DNA of 64,000 nt from Sphingomonas sp. (GCF_019749955.1 NZ_JAIEPC010000008.1:124001-188000); one strand, 5' to 3'. Positions 9,919 through 20,725 are shown, counted from the stretch's first letter. The notes: generated by a model from the sequence alone, not told the origin. Program-made: numbers and translations.

Positions 9919-10170
9919 ATGGGGTGTGATAGGGCCGATGGCTCGCTACGCGAATGGCACGAATTGGTGGAGAACGCTGATCCGGTTTCGAGTTTGCAGA
10001 TCGAGGTAGCAGCCGCGAGGCTTGGCCCTCTGATACGACCAGCCCCCCGACAGTCCGTGCGTCTACAAACAGGAAGAAGAACGTCGATCCGGCAACCAAG
10101 GTATCACCTATGCGCTAAGCCGGATCGGCACTATACCCGTCCCGGCGAGCATCGGAATTTTGAGGAGTAG

Positions 10171-10710
10171 GTGATGCGTCATTGGACTTTGTCGGCGGCG
10201 ATAGGCGCTGCGATCTTGAGCTCTAGCTCAGGTATCGCGAGTCCAGTTCAAGTTGTGGTTTCAGGCATCTATGTTCTGGACGATGAACGGAGCGACAACG
10301 CCTTTAAAGTGATCGACAGCGCTACCGCCGACCTTCCCGACGCCAAGCACCCTGGCCTTCGCCAGAGGCTCCGCAAGTCCGTCGCGGTAAGTAGACTTAG
10401 AATTTCGACTGCAGGAAGTCGAGTGGGGGTTGCGTACGATGCCAAAGCACCTATCGTCGTTTGGATAGGCGAAGCACCCATCAAGTGGAAGCTCGTGGAA
10501 GGGTTTGTTTTCGACGTGTCGGCCAAAGCGAATGACGACTCCGTCTCTCTAACTTTCCGTGATGAAAGCGCACGGACCGTAACATATGGAATCGAACGGA
10601 CCGTAACATATCGCAGTGTTGGTCAGGACTTGGTGGCGGATACCACCATCATCAGTCCACTCTTCTCTAAACCGATCGTCTATAGGCAAGTCTATATGCC
10701 GACGAGATGA
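10171..10710 (+). CDS. Hypothetical secreted protein
   Basis: 179 aa with signal peptide (LSAAIGAAILSSSSGIASP); no family recognised; internal 24-bp-period duplication (RTVTYGIE/RTVTYRSV). Confidence 0.6.
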   Translation: MMRHWTLSAAIGAAILSSSSGIASPVQVVVSGIYVLDDERSDNAFKVIDSATADLPDAKHPGLRQRLRKSVAVSRLRISTAGSRVGVAYDAKAPIVVWIGEAPIKWKLVEGFVFDVSAKANDDSVSLTFRDESARTVTYGIERTVTYRSVGQDLVADTTIISPLFSKPIVYRQVYMPTR

Positions 10711-10906
10711 CAGAATTACGAGGGAAACTTTCTGGTTAGAAGCCGTCGAACGGTCTTCGACTTGTGATGTGGATGCCGGTCAAGATGATCTCTCGCGCGT
10801 CTGCCATAGGGCGCGCTACGACCGTGAACGAACGGCAGCAACTGGGCGAAAGCCGCCGTTCGGTCTGTAAGTTCACGACCTAGCGGTGCTCAACCCCTCA
10901 AGCCCC

Positions 10907-12679
10907 CTACCCCTCCACCATCTCCGCCAGTTCCAGCCAGCGCAGTTCCGCCGCTTCCTTCTCCGCCCGCGCCGCATCGACCGCCTTCGTCAGCATCTGA
11001 AACCGCGCGAAGTCCTTCGTGTACAGCCCCGGGTCCGCTAGCGCCGCTTCGTCCCGCGCAATCGCCGCATCTAAAGCCTCGATCCGCTTGGGCAGTTGCT
11101 CGTAGTCGCGCTGGTCCTTGTAGGTCAGCCGCACCTTCGGCGGTGGCGGCGGTGCAGGAGCAGGGGCCGCCGCCTTGGCGATCTTCTTCGCGCCCGGCCG
11201 CTGGCGTTTGGCTTCCCAATCGGCATAGCCGCCCGCGACGACATCGACCGTCCCCGACCCGTCGAGCCCCAAAGTCACCGTCACCGTGCGGTCGAGGAAA
11301 TCGCGGTCGTGGCTGACGATCAGCACAGTGCCGCCATAATCGCCGATCACTTCCTGGAGCAGATCGAGCGTTTCGAGATCGAGGTCATTGGTCGGCTCGT
11401 CGAGCACGAGCAGGTTCGACGGTCGCGCAAATTCGCGCGCGAGCAGCAGCCGCGACCGCTCGCCGCCCGAGAGCGTGCCGATCTTGGCGTCGACCATATT
11501 GCCGTCGAAGAGGAACTCTTTCAGGTAGCCGACGACGTGCTTCTTTTGCCCAAGCACTTCGATCCAGTCGCCGCCGTCCGCCAGCACGTCGCGGATCGTT
11601 TTCTCCGGCGCCATCAGCTTGCGCTGCTGGTCGATCACCACGCCGTCGAGCGTCTTCGCCAGCCGGATCGTGCCGCTGTCGGGCGCGAGTTCGCCGGTGA
11701 GCAGGCGGATCAGCGTCGTCTTGCCCGCGCCGTTCCGCCCGACGATCCCGATCCGGTCGCCGCGCGTCACCCGCAGCGACAAGTCGCGGATGATCGTGCG
11801 GTCGCCATACGCCTTGGAGATATGCTTGGCGTCGATCACGACCTTGGTCTTGGCGTCGTCGCTGGCGATCGCGAGGTTCGCCGCCCCCTGCGGCCCGAGC
11901 ATCGACGCGCGTTCGGCGCGCATTTCCTTGAGCTTCGAGAGCCGCCCCTGGTTGCGCCGCCGCCGCCCGGTGACGCCGCGCAGCAGCCAATGTTCCTCGA
12001 TCTTGAGCTTGGCGTCGAGCCGCTCGGCATTGCGTTCTTCCTCGGCATAGACTTGCTCCGTCCACGCCTCGAACCCGCCAAAGCCGACTTCGGCGCGGCG
12101 GATCGCGCCGCGATCGAGCCACAAGGTCTGCTTGGTCAGCCGCGTCAGGAACGTGCGGTCGTGGCTGATGACGATGAACGCGCCATTGTAGCGCGCGAGC
12201 CAGTTTTCGAGCCATTCGATCGCGGCGATGTCGAGATGGTTGGTCGGCTCGTCGAGCAGCAGCACATCCGGGCCCTGCGCCAGCGCGCGCACGATCGCCG
12301 CGCGCCGCCGCTCGCCGCCCGATGCGCTCGCGGCCTCGCGGTCGAGGTCGATGCCGAGCTGGTCGGCAATCGCATCGGCTTCATAGCCGAGCGGGGCATC
12401 GTCGCCCGCCATGACGAAATCGCGCAAGGTCTCGTGGCCCGCGACGCTGGGGTCCTGTTCGAGCAGGATCACCTTGGTCCCCGGCACGATCGTGCGCCGC
12501 CCCTCGTCGCAGTCGATCGCGCCGGCGATGAGCTTCAACAGCGTCGTCTTGCCCGCGCCATTGCGGCCAATGAGCGCGAGCCGGTCGCGTGGCCCCACAT
12601 GAATGTCGAGTCCGCGAAACAGCCAGCCCGATCCCTGAACAAGGCCGAGATTTTCATATGCGAGAATTGGTGCTGCCAT
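10907..12679 (-). CDS. ABC-F family ATPase (Uup-like)
   Basis: Two Walker A motifs ([26 protein letters not shown]), two signature motifs (SGGERRRAAIVRAL, LSGGERSRLLLAREFA), C-terminal coiled coil. Confidence 0.93.
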   Translation of the reverse strand: MAAPILAYENLGLVQGSGWLFRGLDIHVGPRDRLALIGRNGAGKTTLLKLIAGAIDCDEGRRTIVPGTKVILLEQDPSVAGHETLRDFVMAGDDAPLGYEADAIADQLGIDLDREAASASGGERRRAAIVRALAQGPDVLLLDEPTNHLDIAAIEWLENWLARYNGAFIVISHDRTFLTRLTKQTLWLDRGAIRRAEVGFGGFEAWTEQVYAEEERNAERLDAKLKIEEHWLLRGVTGRRRRNQGRLSKLKEMRAERASMLGPQGAANLAIASDDAKTKVVIDAKHISKAYGDRTIIRDLSLRVTRGDRIGIVGRNGAGKTTLIRLLTGELAPDSGTIRLAKTLDGVVIDQQRKLMAPEKTIRDVLADGGDWIEVLGQKKHVVGYLKEFLFDGNMVDAKIGTLSGGERSRLLLAREFARPSNLLVLDEPTNDLDLETLDLLQEVIGDYGGTVLIVSHDRDFLDRTVTVTLGLDGSGTVDVVAGGYADWEAKRQRPGAKKIAKAAAPAPAPPPPPKVRLTYKDQRDYEQLPKRIEALDAAIARDEAALADPGLYTKDFARFQMLTKAVDAARAEKEAAELRWLELAEMVEG

Positions 12680-12690
12680 GAGGAGCGCGC

Positions 12691-14097
12691 TTAGGGGGCT
12701 GGCGGCGGTCCAGCAAGCGCGGTGCAGGGGCCGGGGGCAAGGATGAACTGCGGCACGCCGCCGTCAACCCGCATTGTCCCGCACGGCAGCAGATCGGCGG
12801 GCAGGGTGGCGAGGCCCTCGCGCGTCAGCATCGCCGCCACGCGGACGAGGCCACCGGGCAGCGCGCGCTCGATCGCAGCTTCGGCACGCGGTCGGTCGCC
12901 GAGACCGCCGCTGCGGTTGATCTCGGCGATGATCGGCAGCAGCCCCGGCTTGCCAGCGGCACGGAGCTGCGCGTCGAGGATCGTCGCGGTCAGTTGCCCT
13001 TCGTCATAGGGAAATTGCTGCGCCGCGTCGTCGGTCCAGAACCGCTCGAAGCGCTGCTGCGGCGTCAGCGCGAGCGCTGAGGAGGTCGCGTGGCGCTTGA
13101 GCACGGCGTTGAACTGCTGCGCCCAGCGCGCGGCGTCCCAATCGCCGGTGCGCAGCATCGCCTGCGCGCTGAACCAGTCGTTGAAGCCTTCGGTCAGCCA
13201 ATAGCTGTTCGCCTCGTCGCTGCCGCTACTGTTGAACCAGCGATGCGCATATTCATGCCCCAGCAGCCGGGGCAGATTGCGAAATGGCATGTTGGGGGTG
13301 CCCGTCAGCGCGAAGCCGGCGGTGCGGCCAGTGCCGCCATAGGACAGCGAGGTCGGCTTCGACTGGATAAGCGGCGTGAGCGTTACCAGAAAGGGAATCG
13401 CGGGCGCGCCCAGCATCGCATTTTCGGTTTCGATCACTTTTCGGGTGTGATCGACGAGCTGATCGTCGGTGAAACCCCATTGCCCGAGCAAGGCGAAGCG
13501 CAGCGGCGTACTGCCCACCCGCCGCTCGACCAGTCGCAGTTCACGGCCGCCGGTGAAAATGCCTTGCGCCACCTGGTTCGCGGTGAGCGTGGGCGGCGGC
13601 GTGTCGAGATCGCTCGCCACCCGCCAGCCCTTGGGCGCGGCGCCCCAGCGAAAGCGCGCGGGGCGGTTCTCGCCGCCGGTGGGAATCACGATCACCCCCT
13701 CGCCGTGCAGCGTCACCCAGTCGCGCTCGATCCACGGCAGCGCCTTGTGAAAATCGGCGCCAGGCGGCAGCGGATCGGGATCGGTGACGCGGTACCGGAT
13801 CGTCAGCAGCGCGCCGGGCTTGTGCCGCACACGCTTGACCTCGGGCTTGTCGGTATCGACGATCGTGCCGCCGGTGACGCGCCAGCCGCCGATGTTCCGC
13901 CACAGCGTATCGCTGCCTGCCCATGTGTTGGGCAGATCGAGGTCGGTAATTCCGTCGGCATCGCCGCGCATCGTCAGCGTCACGGTCACCGCCGGCTGCG
14001 GATCAGCGGCGGTGATCGACAGCCGATAGCCAATTGGCTCAGCCGCAGGGGCAGCTACCGGCGCGGCCAGCATGAGTACGGCGACGAGGAGCTTCAT
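12691..14097 (-). CDS. M61-type peptidase-like secreted protein
   Basis: Signal peptide, LGHEYAHRWFN (HExxH) and NSYWLTEGFNDWFSAQ. Confidence 0.7.
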   Translation of the reverse strand: MKLLVAVLMLAAPVAAPAAEPIGYRLSITAADPQPAVTVTLTMRGDADGITDLDLPNTWAGSDTLWRNIGGWRVTGGTIVDTDKPEVKRVRHKPGALLTIRYRVTDPDPLPPGADFHKALPWIERDWVTLHGEGVIVIPTGGENRPARFRWGAAPKGWRVASDLDTPPPTLTANQVAQGIFTGGRELRLVERRVGSTPLRFALLGQWGFTDDQLVDHTRKVIETENAMLGAPAIPFLVTLTPLIQSKPTSLSYGGTGRTAGFALTGTPNMPFRNLPRLLGHEYAHRWFNSSGSDEANSYWLTEGFNDWFSAQAMLRTGDWDAARWAQQFNAVLKRHATSSALALTPQQRFERFWTDDAAQQFPYDEGQLTATILDAQLRAAGKPGLLPIIAEINRSGGLGDRPRAEAAIERALPGGLVRVAAMLTREGLATLPADLLPCGTMRVDGGVPQFILAPGPCTALAGPPPAP

Positions 14098-14172
14098 GAT
14101 GCTTTTCCTGAGCCGATGCTGTCGATACCATTCATTGGCTATTCAATGGGCCGATCCTATGCAAGCTGCACC

Positions 14173-14481
14173 ATGATGTTTCGCGTCGCCCTTTTTGCCC
14201 CCCTGTTCGTGCTCGCGGGCCTGCTGGCCGCCGCGCCTGCAGAGGCGCAGCGCCGGGGCGAGAGCCGTGATGTTTTCGAAGCGATGCGAACGGGCAAGCT
14301 GTTGTCGATCCGCGACATCGAGCATCGCGTCGTGCCGACGATGCGCGACGCGCAATATCTCGGCTTCGACTTCGATTCGGGGAGCGGGATTTACACGCTG
14401 AAGTTCCTGCGCAATGGGAATGTCATCTGGGTCGAGGTTGACGGGCATTCGGGGCAAGTCGTCGGCCGCAGCGGCAATTGA
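14173..14481 (+). CDS. Small secreted PepSY-like protein
   Basis: Signal peptide; DAQYLGFDFDSGSGIYTLKFLRNGNVIWVEVDGHSGQVVGR; immediately upstream of a two-component system. Confidence 0.75.
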   Translation: MMFRVALFAPLFVLAGLLAAAPAEAQRRGESRDVFEAMRTGKLLSIRDIEHRVVPTMRDAQYLGFDFDSGSGIYTLKFLRNGNVIWVEVDGHSGQVVGRSGN

Positions 14482-14506
14482 ACGCCGCAAAAACGGGGAT
14501 GACAGC

Positions 14507-15172
14507 ATGCGCGTTCTGATCGTCGAGGACGAACCCAGCCTGGGCCAGCAGCTCAAGAACACGCTCGAAGGCGCGGGCTATGCGATCGATCTCGCCACCG
14601 ATGGCGAGGAAGGGCATTTCCTGGGGAGCACCGAAGCCTATGACGCGGTCGTGCTCGACCTTGGCCTGCCCGAGATCGACGGGCTGACCGTGCTCGATCG
14701 CTGGCGGCGCGAGGGGCGGGTGATGCCCGTGCTCGTGCTCACCGCGCGCGATAGCTGGTCGGACAAGGTCGCCGGGCTCGACGCGGGTGCCGATGATTAT
14801 GTCGCCAAGCCGTTCCAGTCGGAGGAACTGATCGCGCGGCTGCGGGCTTTGATCCGCCGCGCCTCGGGCAATGCCTCGTCCGAACTGACGGCGGGCGATG
14901 TCCGGCTCGACACCCGCAGCGGCAAGGTGACCAAGGCCGGCGAGCCGGTGAAGCTGACCGCGCAGGAATATAAGCTGCTGAGCTATCTGCTCCACCACAA
15001 GGGCAAGGTCGTCAGCCGTACCGAGCTGATCGAGCATATCTATGACCAGGATTTCGATCGCGATTCGAACACGATCGAAGTGTTCGTGACCCGCATCCGC
15101 AAGAAGCTGGGGCAGGATGTGATCACCACGATCCGCGGGCTTGGCTACAGCCTCGAAGAACCGAATGGCTGA
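14507..15172 (+). CDS. OmpR/PhoP-type response regulator transcription factor
   Basis: MRVLIVEDEPSLGQQL, VVLDLGLPEIDGL, GADDYVAKPF receiver motifs; C-terminal winged helix (DSNTIEVFVTRIRKKLG). Confidence 0.95.
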   Translation: MRVLIVEDEPSLGQQLKNTLEGAGYAIDLATDGEEGHFLGSTEAYDAVVLDLGLPEIDGLTVLDRWRREGRVMPVLVLTARDSWSDKVAGLDAGADDYVAKPFQSEELIARLRALIRRASGNASSELTAGDVRLDTRSGKVTKAGEPVKLTAQEYKLLSYLLHHKGKVVSRTELIEHIYDQDFDRDSNTIEVFVTRIRKKLGQDVITTIRGLGYSLEEPNG

Positions 15173-15189
15173 GATGCTCCAATGACCAC

Positions 15190-15301
15190 AAGCGTTCGCC
15201 CTGAGCTTGTCGGGCCGAAGGCGGGCGGAGCCCAACGGCTGTTCTTCTTTTTCCGGCGTTCCGAAAAGAAGGACGGTGCTTCGACAAGCTCAGCACGAAC
15301 G
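15190..15301. repeat. REP-like palindrome pair (family B)
   Basis: gttcgccctgagcttgtcg...ggtgcttcgacaagctcagcacgaacgg; lies between response regulator and kinase genes. Confidence 0.85.
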
Positions 15302-15322
15302 GGGAGAGGGTAAAGGCATGTC

Positions 15323-16714
15323 ATGGACGCGGTAACCGTTTCTGCGCCGCCCGCGACCGAGTCTGCCGCCCCCCCACGCCGCGCGACCGGATCGCTCAGC
15401 CGCCGGATGATCCTGATTGCGACATTGTGGATTTCGGTGCTGCTGGCGGGCGGTGCTTTCGCGCTCGACCGCGTGCTGACGGGTGCGATCACGCGCAATT
15501 TTGATGATCAGCTCGAATATGTGCTCAAGACGCTGATCCTGTCGGCGCAGATCGGCCCTGACGGCGAAGTCATTTTCAACCGCGAGCCCGCCGACCAGCG
15601 CTTTCTCGAACCCTATTCGGGGCTTTACTGGCAAGTCAGCGCCAAGGGGCGCGAGGATTTTCCGTCGCGGTCGCTATGGGACCGGCGGCTGGCGTACGGC
15701 CAGGATCATAATGATCGCGAGGTCCATCTCTATGACAGCCGTCAATTCGGCGAGGAGAAGCTGCGGATCGTCGAGCGCGACGTGAAGCTGCCCGGATCGC
15801 CGGTGCGGTGGCGGTTCAAGATCGCGGGCAATCGCGACACGCTCGACGCGCAGATTTCAGCGCTGCGCCAGATTCTCGCGATCAGCTTTGCACTGCTCGC
15901 GCTGGGCCTGATCATCATGGCGGGGTTGCAGACCTTCTACGGGCTGCGCCCTCTGCGCAAGGTGCGTGAGGAAATCGCCCGGATGCGCAGTGGCGCGGCG
16001 CGCCAGATCGAGGCGCCGATGCCGGTCGAAGTGATGCCGCTGGTCGACGAACTCAATGCATTGATCGCGCACAACGAGCGCCAGGCCGAGGAAGCGCGCC
16101 GCCATGCCGGCAATCTGGCGCATGCGCTCAAGACCCCGCTGACCGTCATCATGAACGCCGCGACCGCGCACGCCGATGATCTGGCGCCGACAGTGATCCG
16201 CGAAGCAACGACGATGCGGCGCCAGGTCGATCACCACCTTGCGCGGGCAAGGGCGGTCGGGCGGCGCGGCCATGCGCATAGCCGCGCGGCCGTGTGGCCG
16301 AGCCTCGAATCGGTCGAGCGCGCGGTCGGGCGGCTCTACCCGCATGTCCGCTTCGATGCCGATGGCCCGAAGGATTTGCAGGTCCATGTCGAGCGGCAGG
16401 ACCTCGACGAAATGCTCGGCAACCTGATCGAGAATGCCGCCAAATATGGCGGCGGCAGCGTGTTTGTGACCGTCAAGCCGGTGGGGACCTTCGTTGAATT
16501 TCTGGTCGAGGACGACGGGCCGGGCATCGCCGAGGCCGACCGCCAGCGGCTGTTCGATCGCGGCGCGCGGCTCGATACGGGGAAGCCGGGGACCGGGCTG
16601 GGTCTGGCGATCGTGCGCGACGTGGCGGAGATTTACGAAGGCGGGGTCGAGCTCGACGAGAGCGAGGATCTGGGCGGGTTGCTGGTGCGACTGAAGCTGC
16701 CGGTGGCGGGGTGA
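15323..16714 (+). CDS. Sensor histidine kinase
   Basis: NLAHALKTPLTVIMN H-box, GNLIENAAKYGGG N-box, VEDDGPGI and GTGLGLAIVRDVAEIYEG. Confidence 0.95.
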   Translation: MDAVTVSAPPATESAAPPRRATGSLSRRMILIATLWISVLLAGGAFALDRVLTGAITRNFDDQLEYVLKTLILSAQIGPDGEVIFNREPADQRFLEPYSGLYWQVSAKGREDFPSRSLWDRRLAYGQDHNDREVHLYDSRQFGEEKLRIVERDVKLPGSPVRWRFKIAGNRDTLDAQISALRQILAISFALLALGLIIMAGLQTFYGLRPLRKVREEIARMRSGAARQIEAPMPVEVMPLVDELNALIAHNERQAEEARRHAGNLAHALKTPLTVIMNAATAHADDLAPTVIREATTMRRQVDHHLARARAVGRRGHAHSRAAVWPSLESVERAVGRLYPHVRFDADGPKDLQVHVERQDLDEMLGNLIENAAKYGGGSVFVTVKPVGTFVEFLVEDDGPGIAEADRQRLFDRGARLDTGKPGTGLGLAIVRDVAEIYEGGVELDESEDLGGLLVRLKLPVAG

Positions 16715-17418
16715 GGGCGATGGCGATTGCGGTGGGCGAAGTCGAAGAGTGCCGGATGATCACGATCGATCGCCCGCCGGTGAACGCGCTCGATCTTGAG
16801 GCCATCCTGGCGCTGGAGGCGGCGTTCGTTGCCGCCGCGGCTGACCGACCGCGCGGGGTGGTGCTGACGGGGGCGGGGAATGCCTTTTGCGCGGGGGTCG
16901 ATACGCGGGCGTTCGGCAGCTATGACCGCGCGACGCGGCACGAAATGGTCCGTGCGATCACGCGGATGGTCGCGGCACTGCTGGCGATTCCGGTGCCGGT
17001 GGTGGTGGCCGTCAATGGCCATGCGCTCGGCGGCGGCTTTGTGCTGATGCTGGGCGGCGATTACCGGCTGGTGGCGGATGCGGCGGGGGCGAAGCTCGGG
17101 CTGACTGAGGCCAAGGCGGGGGTGCCGTTTCCGGCGGGGCCGCGCGCGATGATTGCGGCCGAACTCGCGCCATCGCTGCTGCGGCGGCTGACGCTGACCA
17201 GCGCGACGCTGAGCCCCGCCGAAGCGGTTGCGGCCGACATCGCTGATACGCTGGTGGTGCCAGAGGATTTGATCACGCAGGCCTGCTCGGTGGCGGCGGC
17301 AATGGCCGCGCAGCCCGCCTTTGGCGCGGTCAAGCAGCAGGTGCGGGGGCCGCTTGCCGCGCGGGTGGCAGCGCTCGCCGCATCGGGTGAGGAGCCGTTT
17401 CTGGCCGCCTTTGGCTGA
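16711..17418 (+). CDS. Enoyl-CoA hydratase/isomerase (crotonase) family protein
   Basis: ITIDRPPVNALDLEAI, LTGAGNAFCAGVDTRAF, AVNGHALGGGFVLML motifs. Confidence 0.9.
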   Translation: MRAMAIAVGEVEECRMITIDRPPVNALDLEAILALEAAFVAAAADRPRGVVLTGAGNAFCAGVDTRAFGSYDRATRHEMVRAITRMVAALLAIPVPVVVAVNGHALGGGFVLMLGGDYRLVADAAGAKLGLTEAKAGVPFPAGPRAMIAAELAPSLLRRLTLTSATLSPAEAVAADIADTLVVPEDLITQACSVAAAMAAQPAFGAVKQQVRGPLAARVAALAASGEEPFLAAFG

Positions 17419-17427
17419 AGCCCCGGC

Positions 17428-18426
17428 TCACGCCGCCGCGCGCACCTCCTGCATCGCCGTCGCCGCATAGCTGAGGCTGGCTTTGCGCGCTTCGTGGTCG
17501 AAGATCGAGCTGGTCAGGATCAGCTCGTCGGCGCCAGTGCGCGCGACGAACGACGCGATCCCGCGCGCGAGCTTGGCCGGGCCGCCGGTCGCCGAGCATT
17601 GCAGCACGTGGCCGAGGATCGCGGCGGCACTGTCGGGCAGGCTCTCGCGGTAGCCCGCGACCGGCGGCGGCAGCTGGCGCGGCTGGCCGGTGCGCAGGGC
17701 GACAAAGGCCTGCGCCTGCGAGCTCGCGAGATACTCGGCCTCGGCATCGGTTGCGGCACCGAACACGTTGAACCCGGCGGCGACATAGGGCCGGGCAAGC
17801 GCCGCCGAGGGGCGGAACTGGCTGCGGTAGATTTGCAAAGCCGCATCGAGCGCATCGGGCGCGAAGTGCGAGGCGAAGGCATAGGGTAGCCCAAGCGCGG
17901 CGGCGAGTTGCGCGCCGAACGTGCTTGAGCCGAGAATCCACATCTCGACCTTCGCCCCCGCACCCGGCATCGCGCTTATGCCGGTCTGGCCGTCATCGGC
18001 GAAATAGCTCTGGATTTCGAGCACATCCTGCGGGAAGGCATTGGGATCGCTGTCGAGACCCCGGCGCAGCGCCCGCGCGACCCGCTGGTCCGATCCCGGC
18101 GCGCGGCCGAGCCCGAGATCGATCCGCCCCGGAAACAGCGCGTCGAGCGTGCCGAATTGTTCGGCGACCACGAGCGGCGCATGGTTGGGCAGCATGATCC
18201 CGCCCGCGCCGACGCGGATGCTGCGCGTGGCAGCAGCGACATGGCCGATCACGACGGCGGTGGCGCCGCCTGCGATCCCCGGCATGCCGTGATGCTCGGC
18301 AATCCAGTAGCGGGTGAAGCCGAGGTCCTCGGCATGGCGCGCGAGATCGGCGGTGTTGGCAAACGCCTGCGCCACGCTGCCGCCTTCGACGACGGGGACC
18401 AGATCGAGGAGCGAGTATTTCGTCAT
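17428..18426 (-). CDS. LLM class flavin-dependent oxidoreductase
   Basis: Luciferase-like: [75 protein letters not shown]. Confidence 0.92.
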   Translation of the reverse strand: MTKYSLLDLVPVVEGGSVAQAFANTADLARHAEDLGFTRYWIAEHHGMPGIAGGATAVVIGHVAAATRSIRVGAGGIMLPNHAPLVVAEQFGTLDALFPGRIDLGLGRAPGSDQRVARALRRGLDSDPNAFPQDVLEIQSYFADDGQTGISAMPGAGAKVEMWILGSSTFGAQLAAALGLPYAFASHFAPDALDAALQIYRSQFRPSAALARPYVAAGFNVFGAATDAEAEYLASSQAQAFVALRTGQPRQLPPPVAGYRESLPDSAAAILGHVLQCSATGGPAKLARGIASFVARTGADELILTSSIFDHEARKASLSYAATAMQEVRAAA

Positions 18427-18548
18427 GGGCGGAAGATGGGGAAGATCGGGGCGGAGCGCCAGTGGCTGTCGCGCACTTAGTAGGGCGCTTACCTGACGAA
18501 CGCCCACAGCCGCAAACGCGAACGACCGGAAGCCGCAGGAAGCGGACG

Positions 18549-19055
18549 TTAAAAAATTACCAGACGCCCACCGTTGGGAAAAGCACCCTTCCATCCGCAG
18601 GGGAAGTGACCTCCTGCATACCAGTAAGCTTGACTGGCGTAGAATCCGGGAGGGTAAACGTCAGCAAACTCTGCCTCCATGCAGAGGTGCAAAACGTCCC
18701 ATTCTACCGTATTCACGAACACCGGAGGTAGCTGGTTCTCCGCTATGACCGCCGCCGTTTTTTCATCTACGAGACTTTCAACCGTTGGTTTGACGGCTGA
18801 GACCCTGGCGTTCCAGTCGCCGAGTATTCCGGGGCACCGCTCCTGTAATCTCTCTCTGAATTGATTAGCCGCTTCTAGGCACAGGTCCTCCCACTCGGGA
18901 GCGCTACACGAGGCTATAGCGCTCACCCAGTCCGGTAGAACATCGGCGGCATCTGTATCGACGCGACCTACATTTGCGAACCAAGCCACCCCTTTAAGCT
19001 GATCCAGCGTTGCGCTTGTTCTCGGATGCATACTTATTGCCTCTCCTGCCATCAA
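18549..19055 (-). CDS. Hypothetical protein
   Basis: 168 aa ORF in a lower-GC segment; no family recognised. Confidence 0.5.
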   Translation of the reverse strand: MMAGEAISMHPRTSATLDQLKGVAWFANVGRVDTDAADVLPDWVSAIASCSAPEWEDLCLEAANQFRERLQERCPGILGDWNARVSAVKPTVESLVDEKTAAVIAENQLPPVFVNTVEWDVLHLCMEAEFADVYPPGFYASQAYWYAGGHFPCGWKGAFPNGGRLVIF

Positions 19056-19235
19056 GCTGGTAGCAGGCCGAGCATATCCAACTGGGGCGAAAGCTTATAG
19101 GCCAATTTGTTGGGCTACGCTCTGTAGTTGATAGCGTTATGGCGAGCGTTGCGAAGCAATGACGGACCGGGCTGCGTTGCCGACCCTCACCCCCCCCGCT
19201 TGCCCCCATCCCCCGTCCCCCTTAGGACCACGCCC

Positions 19236-19901
19236 ATGCTCGCGCGCTTGGCCCCGATCCGGAACTGGATCTTCGATCTCGACAATACGCTCTACCCCGC
19301 GCGGACCAATATCGCCGGGCAGATGGACGCGCGGATCACGCAATATATCATCGATCTGCTGGGGCTCGAGTGGCCCGAAGCGCGCACGCTCCAGAAGAAA
19401 TTCTTCCATGAGAAGGGCACGACGCTCGCCGGGCTGATCGCGCATCACGGCGTCGATCCGCACCATTATCTCGATTTCGTCCATGATCTCGAGATGGACG
19501 TGCTCGAACATGACGCGCCGCTCGTCGCCGCGATTGCGCAGCTGCCGGGGCGCAAGCTCATCTTCACCAATGCCGACGCGCCCTATGCGACGCGGGTGCT
19601 CGAACGGCTCGGCCTTTCCGATAGCTTCGAGGCGATCCACGACATTCACGCCACCAATTACGTCCCCAAGCCCGACCCGCAGGTCTATCGCGGGCTGTGC
19701 GAAGCCTATGATCTCGATCCGTGCGAAAGCCTGTTCGTCGAGGACATGGCGCGCAACCTTGCGCCCGCGAAGGCGATCGGCATGACGACGGTGTGGGTCA
19801 ACAACGGCTCTGAACAGCCGCCGGGGCCAGCCAATGACTTTATCGATTTCACCACGCACGATCTCGCGGCATGGTTGCACGCGATAATGGAGGCAGCATG
19901 A
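19236..19901 (+). CDS. Pyrimidine 5'-nucleotidase (HAD family)
   Basis: [62 protein letters not shown]. Confidence 0.9.
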   Translation: MLARLAPIRNWIFDLDNTLYPARTNIAGQMDARITQYIIDLLGLEWPEARTLQKKFFHEKGTTLAGLIAHHGVDPHHYLDFVHDLEMDVLEHDAPLVAAIAQLPGRKLIFTNADAPYATRVLERLGLSDSFEAIHDIHATNYVPKPDPQVYRGLCEAYDLDPCESLFVEDMARNLAPAKAIGMTTVWVNNGSEQPPGPANDFIDFTTHDLAAWLHAIMEAA

Positions 19902-20725
19902 CCGAAGCCCTGCAAACGACGATCGACGCCGCGTGGGAAGCGCGCGACACGATCAATTTCGATACACGCGGCGCAGTGCGCGATGCCGTGGTCGACTCGA
20001 TCCGCTTGCTCGACGCCGGCACCGCGCGCGTCGCCGAGCCTGACAGCCATGGCGGCTGGCGCGTCAATCAGTGGCTCAAAAAAGCCGTGCTGCTGTCGTT
20101 CCGGCTGAACGACAATATGCTGATCGCAGGCGGGCCGAGCGACGGGCCGTGGTTCGACAAGGTGCCGTCGAAATTTGCGGGCTGGGGCGACGCCGAGTTC
20201 CGCAGCGCGGGCTTTCGCGCCGTACCGGGCAGCATCGTGCGGCGCGGCGCCTATATCGCCAAGGGCGCGGTGCTGATGCCGAGCTTCGTCAACATCGGCG
20301 CGCATGTCGGCGAAGGGACGATGGTCGACACCTGGGCGACGGTAGGGAGCTGCGCGCAGATCGGCCGCAATGTCCATCTGTCGGGCGGCGCGGGGATCGG
20401 CGGCGTGCTTGAGCCGTTGCAGGCCGGGCCGGTGGTGATCGAGGACGGCGCCTTCATCGGCGCACGGGCCGAAGTCGCCGAAGGCGTGCGCGTCGGCGAA
20501 GGCGCGGTGCTGTCGATGGGCGTGTATCTCGGCGCCTCAACCAAGATCATCGACCGCGCGACCGGCGAAATCCACCGCGGCTTCGTGCCGCCCTATTCGG
20601 TGGTGGTGCCGGGGACGATCGGCGGCGGGAATGGCGTGCCCGCGCTGTACTGCGCGGTGATCGTGAAGCAGGTCGACGCGCAGACGCGGTCGAAGACGAG
20701 CATTAATGAGCTGCTGCGGGATTAG
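19898..20725 (+). CDS. dapD: 2,3,4,5-tetrahydropyridine-2,6-dicarboxylate N-succinyltransferase
   Basis: Left-handed beta-helix hexapeptide repeats with [46 protein letters not shown]. Confidence 0.96.
   Translation: MTEALQTTIDAAWEARDTINFDTRGAVRDAVVDSIRLLDAGTARVAEPDSHGGWRVNQWLKKAVLLSFRLNDNMLIAGGPSDGPWFDKVPSKFAGWGDAEFRSAGFRAVPGSIVRRGAYIAKGAVLMPSFVNIGAHVGEGTMVDTWATVGSCAQIGRNVHLSGGAGIGGVLEPLQAGPVVIEDGAFIGARAEVAEGVRVGEGAVLSMGVYLGASTKIIDRATGEIHRGFVPPYSVVVPGTIGGGNGVPALYCAVIVKQVDAQTRSKTSINELLRD

Noticed and set aside
9087-9929. 280-aa ORF across the repeat-containing segment
   Set aside because: Runs through family A repeats, low-complexity Pro/Arg sequence, no consistent codon bias; only the TPR-like part looks protein-derived.
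11096-12694. 532-aa ORF antisense to the ABC-F gene
   Set aside because: Shadow frame; the minus-strand product has complete ABC-F motifs.
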